Below, in pieces: positions 24,220-39,200 of a DNA stretch of 64,000 nt. This DNA is from Trichoplax adhaerens (lineage: Eukaryota > Placozoa > Uniplacotomia > Trichoplacea > Trichoplacidae). A program made the translations under genes and the position numbers. How positions within the stretch are numbered: position 1 is the stretch's first letter; every line of letters starts with the position of its first letter. The notes beneath the pieces are model-generated. The model made no database searches. It had not been told where the DNA came from and worked only from the letters and a program-made list of their open reading frames with translations. The stretch is from positions 12,681,720-12,745,719 of the forward strand of contig NW_002060943.1 in the NCBI RefSeq assembly GCF_000150275.1. Direction: 5' to 3'.

Positions 24220-27200
24220 GTAACCAATAACATAATAATTTAGATCTTGTTGATAACGAAGTTTTATGAAATGTTTGAAATATTTAATATCTGTGTTATA
24301 AATTAATATTGTAATCTCACCTGAAAGCAAGTAATCAGTTTCTTAGATCGTTTAATTTTGCGCTGCAATTGCCGCAGCAAATTCTAACTTTTAGATTTCC
24401 CCCGGGTTAGTTGAAAACGATAATTCCAACAGATATTGATGTAATCAGCATTCAGAAGCTGCAATTCTTTAATTTCGCAACTCTACAAATCTCGTACTTG
24501 TTCTTTAACAATAATTTTTAAATCACGCTGTTATTTTAATTCCAACATATACTTATTCACTTATTTTTTCATAATAACAATTAAGTATTTTATAAATGTG
24601 ACATTAGGTACGTTCATAACTTATCAGTAGCATATGCATAACTTGTAAACTAAAACTTACATCTGTTACTTCTAAAGAAGTACCCTTACCTTAAATTATA
24701 AGGAAGAATTTAATTACAGAGAAAACGTACTCCGTGATAAATCTATATAACTAACCAGCGTTACAGAAAGTAGGAACATCTTAAAATTTTGATACAAAAT
24801 CACAACGATGACTATTTTCGTAGACTTTAAGCAACATTTTACGTCGTGAATAAAGTCCCATTCTATCGGAAAAACTATTTACAAAAATAAGTTGTTTATG
24901 TTGTTACCTCTCCTAGAGAAGAGTTCATGACATTTTTAAACACACAAATAAAATTTCTTTACGTTATCTGTCTTTTATACTTTTCTCGTCTAAATAATAT
25001 CTATGGATTATAGTAGTAAACATGTCGTTACATCCGTTCTATCAAAAAATATTAATAATGGTTTCCATTAAATTTAGCCACAATAAGCTATATAGCTGCC
25101 CATGGATTTCTACGAACACAAATAGCATATGTTAGAACGTATCACTACTTAACCTAAAATAAAATAAAAGTTTTGAGATTTACGCTTTTAGACAACGACG
25201 ATCTTATAGCCTTATGTCTTTGTTAAAATCTGATTAGTTAATAACACGCAAAATAGAGAACTAAATTCCTTCATATCTTCATTAAGAATTTATCTTTAAT
25301 ATTTTTTACGGATTAGGCTCACAAACGGTCAAGTGTGGTAATTCAAGCCAAGATATTTCCGCTAGAAGCATATGTGACTGTGTTGACAATTGTAGAAATA
25401 AGTTTGATGAAATAAATTGTGGTAAGCCAACCATAAAGTAAAGTAATTAATTGGTTTAGCAAGAAATGATTTGAAGAAAATTTATTAGAACAATCTTGTG
25501 CTTAACTTTCAAATTTTGGGCCATGAACACATCACGCAACATTAGTCTATTTATAGTACTCTAAATTTCTAATGGTATACCTCTAAATTTATATCAGTAA
25601 ATAATATCGTAAAATCTTTCGTATCCTTCCGTCAAAGCTAACGATTACGAAAATATCTTAAATCATATCATATATTTAATAACTATTACTGACTTACTTT
25701 TCACCGCACTTACCGGTTGTATACCCAAAAGAAATTTTTGATGCATTTATTAATTAGATGCTTAATTAAAAATTTCAATCAACATGAATAAACGCACAGT
25801 CATAACATTAAATTTAAACACTATTGTCATCGAGGGTAACAAAATCTTGATCACTCCGAAGACATATAGCCCAAACTAGCTTTCAGTCTCTAACATGTAC
25901 TGTTCCACCCTAAAGTAATGAAACACAAAAGATACTAGCACGTTTGGGGTTCTTCGATATAAAGTTATTACTGAAATAAGGTAGCAACTTTTCTGTAATT
26001 CATGTACAACGCAGTTTCATATTCATTTAAAAATTACGACCAGCAAACGGGTTGGAACTAGTTGTACAATCGAAAGAAGACAACTAATGATAAGATAACT
26101 CGTATGAAATATCACAAACAAAACTTCTCTAAACTCTAGACTAATTCACTAAAAGACTTATTATTTCTCAAGATTTTCAAGCAAAGTAATGTAAAGAATT
26201 TATTATGAACTTATAAAATCAAAGATGAAAAAATCGATAATTTATTCTAGGCCATTACTGGCTACTAGTATACATTATTGACACGTGATCTAAAAAATTA
26301 CTCTCTTAATTGCAATAGCCACAAAAGAAGCGGCTTAGCAATTGAGCTTAGCAAAACTGTTACTCTTATAACTCAATTTGTAGCAAGAAGTAAAATCGAC
26401 AAACATACATGATATCTAACTCTACAATACTCACTGTTCAATACAGAAACTAACGATAGATCAATTACTTGTACACGCAAGCAAAATATAATAATGTAAA
26501 ACATAAAAATAGTAGAATATGGTCGTAACAATCGTTTAAGAACACCTGCACAATTAACAACGTCATGTAAAAGTGATGTCACATTCATAATTATATATAA
26601 ATATAATAGGTAATTTCTTATAAATTTTGTAAAAACAATAACTATTTAAGTAATTAATCGGAAAGTGATGTATTTCTCGTAGTTTATTAGTCTAAGCCAG
26701 GTAGGATTTAACAGATTTAAACAATGTAATTAGATAAAAGGCGCCTTCCTAAAATTTTCAAATACACCTTGCCCACGTATTTTACATTTTGAGTTGCAAA
26801 ATCTCCTAAATTCATAATTTTATTGGTACTAAAACAGTTGGTGTAGGATGTGTTTCTACTATATATATGCTAAAGTCTAATCATAACACAAATCAATATT
26901 TATTACTATTATGCCGGACAATAAATCTTCCGAAACATAACAAATAGAATTTGAGATAAGACATTTTGTCTAAATAGACTGTCTGACTAAGGCCATTTTC
27001 CATCGTAAGTGTACCTAGTAAGTAGCTTTTACTCATCGGGCAGATAACCATAACAAGTCCGAGCTCTAGCCAAACACAATAAGGAGAATAAATTAAGCGA
27101 TTATAAACCATGGTATTATTGAGCAATGTGTCATATAAGCTAATTACTATTCGCAATAAAAACTTTTGAGTGGGTTGTTATATTCGTTATTAGTGCCGTT

Positions 27201-30200
27201 AAATATCACAACTATAAGATCCAAAATAGAAGAGTGCCAAACCTCATCAAGCTGTCATCTAAATTACAGATTTCATGAAAAAAAGTGTAAGTTAATATTA
27301 TAAGCAAATAAAACTGGCTAGAGATATGTGAATTTTCTGTATAGCAAATCAAAAATTTTTATAAATTACTTCTTTTTCAGTTTGCAAGCCGTCGAAGTGT
27401 CGACTTTGGCCACTATCGAGCATGAACGTATCCAGCAATTCAAGCAGCAATGGTCACTGCGGTTAGTTGTTTCGTCCGATGATGGACTGATACATATATT
27501 TCATTTAAGTTATTACAAATAGCTTGACTGGAATTTACACGGCTTGACATTTGCAACGATGGTTTTATCCTTTGAGATACCAACTATCATGTATTCTAGC
27601 ACTTTAGATGCCAATAATGATAAGAACGTACATCAAGTAAAATCATAATTTTCTTCTAACTAATTCTTTCTAATGGTGTCCTAAGTAGAAACTTAAATTG
27701 ACTTAACATTAGTAGTAAAATGGACTAGAATTCACATTGGATAAGTATTCTAAGCTGAGAACTACTACATTAATCAATTTGCTTAGTTAAACTGCCGTGT
27801 ATATATGGCTGTTCATGTTCTATGGCGGAAATGAAATGCACAAGCAGGAAATTCAGTAAAATGATTAATAATTTCATGATACCATATCAATATGTGTAAG
27901 TAAAATTATCTCATTATACTGCTAATATTATTCCTAATTAACAATTATTGGAAATGTATTGCAGTCTGTTTCTTGATTCAGTAAAAAAAGGCAGTTTTGG
28001 TATAACTCTATAATACAGTAAATTAAATAATGTAATCAACGTGCGACTATGAAATCAGACCTAGATTTTGAGTCATTCGATAGTACTTCCTAATTTAACA
28101 CCTTTATTGCTCGATGTAACTTAACTTAGTATTAAATATAGACTACCAGCTATATCTTTCTATGATGTATTATGTCCTATCGTAGCTTACTTTATTTGTC
28201 ATAAGTTATTATTAGTAGATTATAACGATAATCTGTAAATATAGATTTTATATTGGAATATAGATGGTCATGTACATGGTACAGTATGGTGCTGAATTAT
28301 AGCTGATACTAAATATAAAAATAGATGCATAACTCAAATATTGGGGTAGGGGTAGTTTATCTTACTATGGCTAATCGTAAAACATAGTTACATAAATATT
28401 GTAGCTGTTACCATAATAAATTGAAAAATGATTTGCTATAGAGTATGTTACTAACGTTAACTTGAATATATAAAATTTCAGGAAGAATGTTGCTTACTGA
28501 TTGTACTAGCAGATACTACGAAAACTGTTTAAGCAGATAATCGTAGATAATTCAGTAATTCTTCCTGAAAGTCTTTCTCGTAGTTACATTTGGCTAAAGT
28601 AGAGCTGTATATAGAATATCTTTGTATAAAGACTTAATATAGTTCTTATTTTCGTGACCTGTTATATGAAGCATGGAAGTTTAGTTTAACATTCTGCAAT
28701 ATATTCTGTAATTTCGGATTAACTACTGTGTGTTAATGTGTAATGGCTAGATTTAAGCAATTACTAACTGTTTTAGTTGAAGCTATTTTAACTAAGTTAG
28801 TCTAAAAATTGACTGATTTATGTCTTTAAAATCATGTAATTGAACATGATATAGCTGAATCGTGCCAAAAATTACCTTATCACGACCATAATTAAGACGT
28901 TAAAAATAGCAATCAAGTAAATCTGATCTTTAGATATTCTATATTTCACTTAATCCTATTAAAACTAAATGCTAATTTTAAATATAATAATCATTTATAA
29001 CTTAAATTATTCGTACGTTTGAGCATTATTAAATTTGATGTTGAATTTCTTTGTTACGAAATGGTATTTTCCGTTAATTCATGACTACTAATGAATTATT
29101 TTAGGAACCTAAAGGGCTCTTCTGCCGCCATATTTACGATTGATACATCCATCCCTCAGCCATGGATTTATTCAATGTATGTTCTAATTACTTCAACGAT
29201 TAATTAGTTATCGAAGTATTGGTTAAAATGATTTACTCTATTGTTGTAAAATCAATGTAAAACTAGTACTCACAGTTCGGTATCACTTGAGTAAATGCAT
29301 AAGCCGGTTAAATTTGCAGCTAAGTATATTTATGCTGATAAAGTTCAAATTTGTATCCATATTTAATATATTTCGAATGAGAGAAGATCGCCCATTTAGT
29401 GATAAATAAGATTGTTGGAGCTATTCAATTTAAAATGCTAGTTCGATATCATGTTCAAATTTACCATATAATATGTATTGCAACGGTTTATAACAACATT
29501 TAACGGACAATTCGATAGTATTAATAAGGTTATCGCTCTGGGAAATCAGATTTAAATACTTTTTTATAGTAAGTACTAGTAAAGCTTCAATGGCCGGATA
29601 TGCAAATATTAATTAATCATATTTTGATGTAGTAAGTTTTATTGAATATCCATCAGTTCTTATACTTAATTTTATGCTTTTCATTCAAGTACTTTCAACA
29701 ATCAGCTGATGAGCGAAAACTTCGGCCCAAAAGTTTTGATTAATCTTCCAAACTTGTTGCAATTGTGAGTAATTATACATACCTATTAATGCTTAAAATC
29801 ATTTGTAAATAATTGCTCTTCTGAGAAAATAGCACTGTAGCTTTCCATTACTACTGCTATAGTAAATAAATTAAAATACTGCAGCGAAAATAGTATAGTT
29901 TCGTTTGCATTCTAATATTATTTCTGCAATGTTATTATTAGAGCGTAAGTAAATTACCAGTATTACATGCTAATAGCATGCCTCCTGAATAATTATTGGA
30001 AGGATAATAAACTATTTTAAAATGAATGCATAATGACGCATTTTAAAGAGAAAATAACAGTGACTTAAATTGATTTATAAACTTTGCTAGGAATTTAAGA
30101 AGCAATCAGTTAACCCATATCCAAGACAAAACATTTCAATCTTTGAAAAAAATGGAGCATTTGTAATTGCATCTACAATATCAATTTATTAATCATGCAA

Positions 30201-33200
30201 AGTCAAATCTTGTTATATTTGTTAGATAATGAGCCTAGAATATTTAATATTGCTAATTTTAAGAATGAAATTTTGACTGGGATTAAACTTCATAAATCAT
30301 TATATTAGGAGCTTACAGAACAACAGCATTGTAATTATTGAAGAAAATGCTTTCCTTGGATTGACAAATCTGAAAATATTGTAATTAAATATTTTTTCCG
30401 TGTTCTAATAGAATCATATACACAATGCTATACTTTACAAATGTGATAGAGATACTGTAAATAGTATACATCATATTGTAATTTTAATATAATGCGTATA
30501 ATATCTTAAGTCATCAATGCAATTTATTTTAGAAATAACTTCTAATCGCAAATACCTGCAAAATTACTATATGTGATAATATTCCGTGTGACTTATGAAT
30601 AAGTCTTATGTTAAAATCGAATTTGTGATTACTAGCAATTACTCCATAATTTACCAAAGAAAATTGATAATCTTTCCATGCTAAATTTAATAATCGACCG
30701 TAGTTAACAGTACTCTAGATCAATTTATATTTGAAATATTAGTATTTGTATGCCTTTTTAAGCATAAATGCTGACATTGATTGGAAATTTTGTCATTAAT
30801 GCCATCATTGTGTAATATGAAAGGTCCTAACTTTTCTTTGCCAATTATTCCATGACATTTAGATGTTTAAACGATAATCCTATTCCTAATCTATCAATGA
30901 GAGTCTTCAAACCAGTGCCAAGTTTAAAATACCTGTATGTTGCAACAATTGTTTTATTTTAATTATCAATAAATCGATAGCTTAGGAAAATAGAAAGAAA
31001 AGACAGCCAAAATAATTCATTTTATAATTTAAAAAGATATAGCAAATTTCAATAGTGTATCACTCCTGCTATACTAATCTTTACAAATAATTATGATACT
31101 GTTACTAAATCGCAGTTTTTTAAGTGATCTAAGCGCATAATTGTTTAGCTATATTCAGTAAATAACTATTTCTGTAGGGTTAGATGACTTCAGTATTTCT
31201 TATTCGGTTTCAATGTCTTCAATAGGAGTATTGCATCGGCATATTTGAAAGAATTGAGCTGTACATCCCTACATGCGCCTGGCTTACTGCAACTGTATGT
31301 GTAATAGCTTGATAAATATCTAAATTTTTCGATGTATATTCTAATTAAAGAATTTAAGATGTCTATATTACTGTCACGACTTAACTCTTATTAACAGCTT
31401 TAAAATAGATTTAAAGTTACCGTAGTTTCTTTGTTCACTCCTAATATTAATTATGTGTGACTTACTTGTACTGTAAATATAAATTTAATTATGGAGACAT
31501 TGGCATTTAATCAGTCCTTATAAAGTGACTATGTTGCTACCTGATTCATAAAAAATTAATACGCATGCAACTTTATATTAATACTGAGGCCATCTAAGTT
31601 CCAATAATCAAAAATTATTTAAAATCCGTAAAGTGCATGAAATGCCTAGTCAATCTTGGAATATGCGAAATAGCTGCCGAAATAGTTACTTTAGTAATAC
31701 AGTAGTAGCAAGCTCTGCTCCATATATATCTCCGTGACAGTACTGATACTCATTAAGAAAAACTGAATAATTTTAAAATACTGGATTGCAGTGTGTCCGT
31801 CCGTAGACAAATCTTTTTAGTATAACCGATACTTTGCCTTTAAGTCCAAATTTCTATCATAAGAGATCGTATCATAATCTATTTGTCTCAATTACTATAT
31901 AAGAATTTTATGACAGTACTAAAAAGATTCATTGTAGTAATTTATGACCAAAGTGATATCTATTACAAATACTTATTAGCTCTAAATACTATGAACGTAA
32001 AATTTTCTAAATTTAGCTATTTCATCTTCTTAGCAGTTTTCACCTGTCACTTGCTTATTTTATAAAATCTAATTCAAGTTTTTCTGACCTTTGTTAGTCT
32101 AAATTACTTAAAAAATGAGCATGATCAGAAATCAAATTATAACTTTTAGCTTTATTTGTAAACAAATCGAGTTGAATACGTTAAAAGAACATTATTAATT
32201 AAACATACAGTACATTTTTTTAGTGCAAAATTAATCAGTTTTTATATCTAATCCCACAATTGGAAAATTATCGGCAATTACCCAACCGTAGCGATGAGTT
32301 CTTGAGACTTACATGAAATCTGTTTGAAGATTCATTATATTATTAGTTCACAAAGTAATAATTAAAACCTTATCGAAAACATTTAACAATCCTGATTCTT
32401 TTTTTAGGCATCTTTATAACTTAAAAATTCAAAGAATTGGACATGGAACATTTAATAAATCAGGCTCCATAGTTCTTTTGTGAGTGTCGTAGCGTTGTAC
32501 AATGTACTATCAAGATTAGAGTAGAAATATCGATGTTAGAATAATTTTGTTGGCTTACCTTTATTTAGTGAGTATCTAATTAAAATATATGATGCTTAAA
32601 TATAGCACCAGCTTTTATGGCAGCGATATATAACACAACATATAAACATACAATGAAATTAATAGTTAAATTGGGAATCGAGAATGATCTACTTACAATT
32701 CAAATCACTACGATTGTATGATACTTATATTGAATAGTAGATTATCGTGAAAATATTCTGTGATAGGATATATCGTAATTTGACTACTTTGTATTAGTCA
32801 TTAGACGTCTATATTCGGACATAGTGTTGTCTTTATTAGGTAGAAGTAAGTAAAATTAGATTTTGATTCATTGCAAGGTTCAATGTTAATATTCCTAACT
32901 AAGATGTCTGAACTATCGCAAAAGAGTATACTCGTGCTAATGCGGTATACCGTATAATAAAATTAACTCTTAAAATTAGTATTTAAAGCAAAATACGAGG
33001 CGTTCAAGTCTGTGTAGTCTACTAGTATTGGAAAGGTGTTCTTGATGGAGTATGCATTACTCCCTGATACATGGTTCAGAGAGTCGACTTATTGATCGTA
33101 CATTACGTTACCTTACCTTGTTGCAATGCTGTTTAGTACCAGTGAAATAATAAATAATCATTAAATTAGTAAAAATATCAAAGCTAACCTAATTACTTAA

Positions 33201-36200
33201 GAGATGTCAAAATCATTTGTATTTACATAAGATTTTCTGTTAAATTCCATCAGAGATCTGATGAGGAACCAGATTCGATCCATTGCTCCGCGTACATTTG
33301 ATGGTTTAAATAGTTTAAAGATGTTGTAAGCATTATCAATCAGCTCTAAATTAAATATAAATATCTGCGGTTTTGTTAATTCAAAATTATAGCGAATAAT
33401 TACTTTTTATATTTCTTGTGGGTATTGTGTCAATCAACAAGTAGTATATCAGCTATATTTTTAACTTCGGCTTGATATAGACAAGGTTAAACTTATATCC
33501 ATGTATTGGGATATTTAAAATTGCTTATTGATTTTTTATACTTGCGTGATTCTTAATATTTTGATTATGTTCAATACAAAATATTGAAATACTAACGTTG
33601 TTTAATTTTTTAATAGATTTTTAGATTATAATCCGATCGCAATAATACCTTCGAAAATTTTATCAGCAATGCCCCTCCTTGAAACCTTGTAAATAATAAT
33701 TTAAATTATTAACTGTTTAATCTTAATGTAATTTCAGAATTAAATTTCCTTTCTATCAACATTCACGATTTAGTACCAGTTCAAAAACTATGGGTCTTTC
33801 AATGGAAAGGCATGCTTTCCGAAAGCAATATTATTTGAAAGAGATGTAAGCTTTGCTTTTAGATTTTTTAATTAAGTATATTCGCGGTTATCTAAGGAAA
33901 TACCGGAATTTCTAATTGCAAAGTGTCCATGTCGAGTATAGTAATTAATAAGAAATGTGAGTAATATTAGCTCATTGCTGCAAATAAACACTTTTCAGCC
34001 GGAAATTTCGGCTTCTTTGGTATTAGCATTCCGTTTGCATACACGATATTAGGACCTTGCAGTAATTTGAAATGTTACAAAAAATTTAATATAAATTAAG
34101 AATATTAAAATTGAATATATTAAATTCAGTTGTGATACAGCAACTATGAAATGAGGCATAACTACGAATCTGAAAGTTCACACTAAAGAACTAACTAAAC
34201 ATGATAGTTTAATTGCATTGTTTAATGTTATTTCAATCCAATAGATATTTAGGCTTTTCAAATTATCGAAGTATTGGGTGTGAAACCTTTTCTCAATTAC
34301 CCAGAATTAGCCTTTTGTAAGAAATCTTTTATTCGGTCTAATTATAGATAATATTATAAAACTGAATCCTAATTCAATTTATTTAGATACCTAAATTCGG
34401 GTATAATATCTCATATTTGCGATGAAGCATTTAGGGACCTTAGGCACCTTTCTATCTTGTAATATGGCTAGTAAATGTTATGCAAACATATTAGCGAGAC
34501 CACTAACGTGATAAATTTGATTTCATACGGTAATCGATGCAATTCAAGTTTCTTACTGCTTGTCTTAAATATTAAACAGAAATTTAGGAAGCAATAGACT
34601 GAAGCATTTAAGCGAATACACTTTTTCTGGGCTCGCATCATTAAAGATTTTGTAAGGAGATTATTTGGCTGTTATAGCATTCTTCGTTAGGATCAGACTA
34701 TTAACCTTTTAAGTACTTTACAGTACTATGGCAACATAACGTGACCATCACTGTTTTTTTTCGATTAATTAATCTAACCACTGTAATGAATTCATTATTT
34801 AATTAAATTATGGAAAGTAAAACACTTAACACCTCTTGCCATGGACTACTAGATAAATGGAATATCTTGAATCGAGTGGTCCATGGCTACACAGTATCAT
34901 TGGTGACTTTACATCGGTGAAAAGTGAACAAGGGAATCTTGAAGCTATCATCTTCGCCATTCACTTGTCCACTTTTTCTTTCGCTTCAGTTACAGTACTG
35001 AAAGACGGAGATCGTAATCTTCTCTGTCTCGATCGTGCCCGTAGTTGTAGTTCCCTCCTCTCTCTCTCTCTTTGATTTACTTAGGCCAATAAAGCTTCTT
35101 TTCTTCGGGAACAATTGTGTCTCTTGTCGACAGTCTAAAACCCAGAACGTGAATGCAGTAATGTAGAACTACACGACAGCAGGTCTATTGTAGAGGTCTA
35201 TTCCTTTCCGTGTTGAACGATCCGCTAGCGTTGGTAACCGGTTGGAAACCAGTGATGCTATCAGTAGCAGCTGTTAACATCGCCACTAGTATCGTCGTAT
35301 TTATTAACCTCCATAGTAGTCAAACGATTAAAGCCACGCTGCATAATAAGCGTTAACAGGACAGCACTAGTGCAAGTACTTGTGTACAGAACGCGAATGC
35401 TAAATCATACTACTGTACACTTCATGCTTTTACCAGTAAAGCAAAGCATCGCGATGCGTATACGAGCCCTTTATTTGTTTGCTATTCGTCAACTCCGTCG
35501 ACTACTGCAAGTACTTTTGTACAGAACGCGAATGCTAAATCATACTACACTCCTTGCTTTTACCAGTAAAGCCAAGCATCGAGATGAGCATGTGAGCGCT
35601 TTATTTGTTTGCTTTTCCTCCACTCCGTCGACTACTGCTTCTACTGTTGAGCACGAGCTGTGCCAGTTAGGATCGATTCAAGTTGCAACCAGTGTTTTAA
35701 ATTGACAAAAATTTTTAATAATCGCACGTCGTTTAATTTATAAAGCAAATTAATTTTTCAAACTATTACCCACTCTTCACCCAATAACACAAACTAAGTT
35801 TAAAATACTAAAATCTTAAAAATATTAGCAAAAGCAGATGTATTAATTAGTAAAAATTAAAAAAATTGGTTAATACTTTCAATACTGATCTTATGATACC
35901 GTAGTCTAATTTATTCATCGCCTCTATATAAGTCGTGGCGGATTTATTGCTTTCCGTAATACCTATAATTTTGCATAGGGAAAATGTAGTGCTATGAATC
36001 TTAAATTCATTTTCTACTGTTGCAGCATCTAACACCAAATCATCTAGTGTAAAATTATCATTCAAATGTTACGCTAATCTATCAGATTGACCTAATACTA
36101 CTGCAATTGAATTATTCTTTTATTAGGCGCCTTTTTGCTGATATTTTAACTTTAACAATAATTATTGGTTGTAAAAATCTCGCTAAAATTTGAAACCTGA

Positions 36201-39200
36201 GCATTTATAAATGGGAATGATCTTTGCCGTTCCGCAGTTATTTTAGGAATAATGGCTTTATTAAGAGAATATTATTTTAATTTTTCAAATATTTTTCCTT
36301 AAAATATAAATTACATTGTCAAGATTCCTAGAGATAGTCTATACCGTTAAATTGATGTAAATATGAGTTCTCCAAAGCGTAAATGAACGTTTTATGTTTT
36401 TATACTGTATTATTTAAAAAATTACCATACATTTTAATTGCAAGCATTAATCTGAATATTAATGTAAGATTTAAACATAATCTTGCTTTTATTCTTTGCA
36501 GCATGCGCTAATATAAATTAAATTTAAAGTAAATTTGAGCTTAAGCTTATAATAATTGTTGGTCATTCTCTGTAGGAATTTGCAATTGAATTTGCTCGAG
36601 CATTTACCAGCTAAAGTTTTCACTTCCGTTCCTGATCTAAGAATTCTGTAGGCGCTTTCATATTTCCGATACACCTTGTGCTTCATGTAGTCAGTAACAT
36701 CTTCTAAGCTATTGCAATTTTGAAATTTCTTACTACCTTAAATCTGTTTACTGTAACTGACAGTACACCAGGAGTAAATAAAAATCAGACTTAACTTATC
36801 AAATAAAGCTTTCATGTTTCAGGTCGATTTGATCTACAAAAGTAACTGTCTTTCAAATTGTAGATTTATACATAGAAATAATTTTAAAACCATTGATGAA
36901 AATATCTGCGATGGTCCTAAATATTTACATTGGATGTGAGTATGTCGTATTGACAATACCAGTTTGGACTGGCTGATGTATAATAATTGACTTTAAGTTT
37001 CCAGACTTTTAAACAAATTCGATTTTAATTTTTGTGTAGGTAATGCCTAATGTATTTTAATTTAGCGATATTTATATAAATAAATACAGCATATAATGAT
37101 TTTAGCGTATCTCATATAAACTAGTTATGTTATCACCGCTCATCAAATTCCTAAATTGTAGAAAATTTGAACATTCTTAGATTTTATACAAGATGGTCTA
37201 AATACAGCTCTACTTTAACAAAATGCGTACAAGCACTAGAAAAGATATTTAGAAATAACAATTGAATTACCTAATGTTGCCTATTTGTGTACTTACCGTT
37301 GCTTCTGCAGTCTCGAGCAGTATAGCTGTCATAGCAATATACTACATTATTTCACAATTATTCAAGTTATAGTTATCAATATTTACCGGCCATGTACTGC
37401 GAAGGATCATTTACAAAAAATGTTATTGTAGCAGCGACAATATTTATGTAGATATTGTTTCCGACCAGTTACAGTACGATGAACTATTTATATACTAACG
37501 TAGAAGTTGTGCATCTATCTTTACTTTTAGCATTAAATAATGATTCGGCACCTAACGAGCTGTATACCGTCATCTGCACTTTAAAATAGAATCTACATTT
37601 ATAGTCTATTTTCTACAAATTACTAAATACGCCTGACGATATAATATCGTAAGCTTAGGTACCATACATCGAAATAGCCATGACTATTAATTTACAATTC
37701 AATACGACGTCACATCACAATTGGCTTTAATTTTATAAATATTCATTATAAAATAATCTTTGCAAACAGATTTACATACTAATTTTTATTACAGAGCCCT
37801 GTTTGCTAATCAAATAGAATCACTTAATGTCCAAGCTTTAAAGGGTTGCTCCAAAACTATACAAAATTTGTAAGAAATTTATAAAACATGACTCTTTCAT
37901 TATATACTAATTGAAATAGGTATCATACATCTGATTAAATATAACAATTGATCAATCTTACGGTACGATAATGAGCTAATAAGCAATCAAAATATTACGA
38001 CTTAACTTTAAACCAAATAAACTTAGAGATTTAGATGCCAATATAATCCGGTATATCAATACATCAGATTTTTCAATTTTTCCTAAATTGAAAAAACTGT
38101 AAGTCAATTATCGTAAGTTACCAAGAAATTTAATTTAAATTACTATTGTTTTCATGCAATATATACGTCATACTATAGACGCTTATATTTGATTGCATGA
38201 CATAAACCGTTAACTTTCGCTTTAAAGGCACTGACTTTTGCTCCTGATTAATATCGTGTAGTACTTCTTATATTAAGATCTTAAAACTTTACTCGAATGA
38301 TCGATAGTTACTCAGTAACTATAATAAAGAATTAAAGATGGATTCCTTAATGATCTATCTTATAAAAATATAGTAGATGAACATAAACAGTAGCATCGAA
38401 AGAATTGATAATTTTTTAAATCTTGTTAAAACATGAAGCTGCCATCTTTTCTTCATTAATTTCGAAGGTTTTGTATAAAACACTACATAAAATTTTCGAA
38501 TTGCTTTTTATAATACACTAAAATGTACTGTAAGGTTGTGCTGGTTTGCAGAATTAGCATGTAATACGATAATTTTCCTTTTGATATACTGCATCCTATG
38601 CAGAAATTTTGTACGGTTGCAAAGTCAGTAACCGTCTAATTTTAAGGATGGGTATATAATGGCTTTTATAGCCTAATAACCAATACACGTTAATATGATT
38701 ACAATATCTAATTATACTGCAGGTAATTCTAATATGCTGCACAGTATTACTATAAAATTTGAACTACAAAATACAGATTACAGTTCGTGTAAGATGCAAC
38801 ATGCCTTAACATAATTCTTACTATCTAACGAAGAATTAGTTTCAGTCACAATTAAATAACCAGTTATTGTAAGTAATTTTACTTCTTCGGCAAGCAATAA
38901 AATTCTGATATAATAACATTGCTATAAGTTTTCAACAATATCATTTTTTGATAACGATAGTCGTTTCTTCTAAATTTACCTTTAAGACATTTTAAATATT
39001 GTTAGAGGGATTTTAACGGTAGCTGTAGGCATTTTAATTTTTACTATTTTAGAAATATTGTGAGTTGGCAAGCTCAATCCTTTATTATTTATGTGATTAT
39101 AGATGATAAAATGCCAGGATATAGTTCAACCTTAGTAGGTTTTCCTTTGTTTCTCATTGACTAATTAAATATCTTGTCATAACTATGCCGTTATAGAAAC

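Noticed and set aside
26893-27156. Minus-strand frame of 87 codons in a receptor intron
   Set aside because: No start context, no recognisable domain, AT-driven codons; probably chance.
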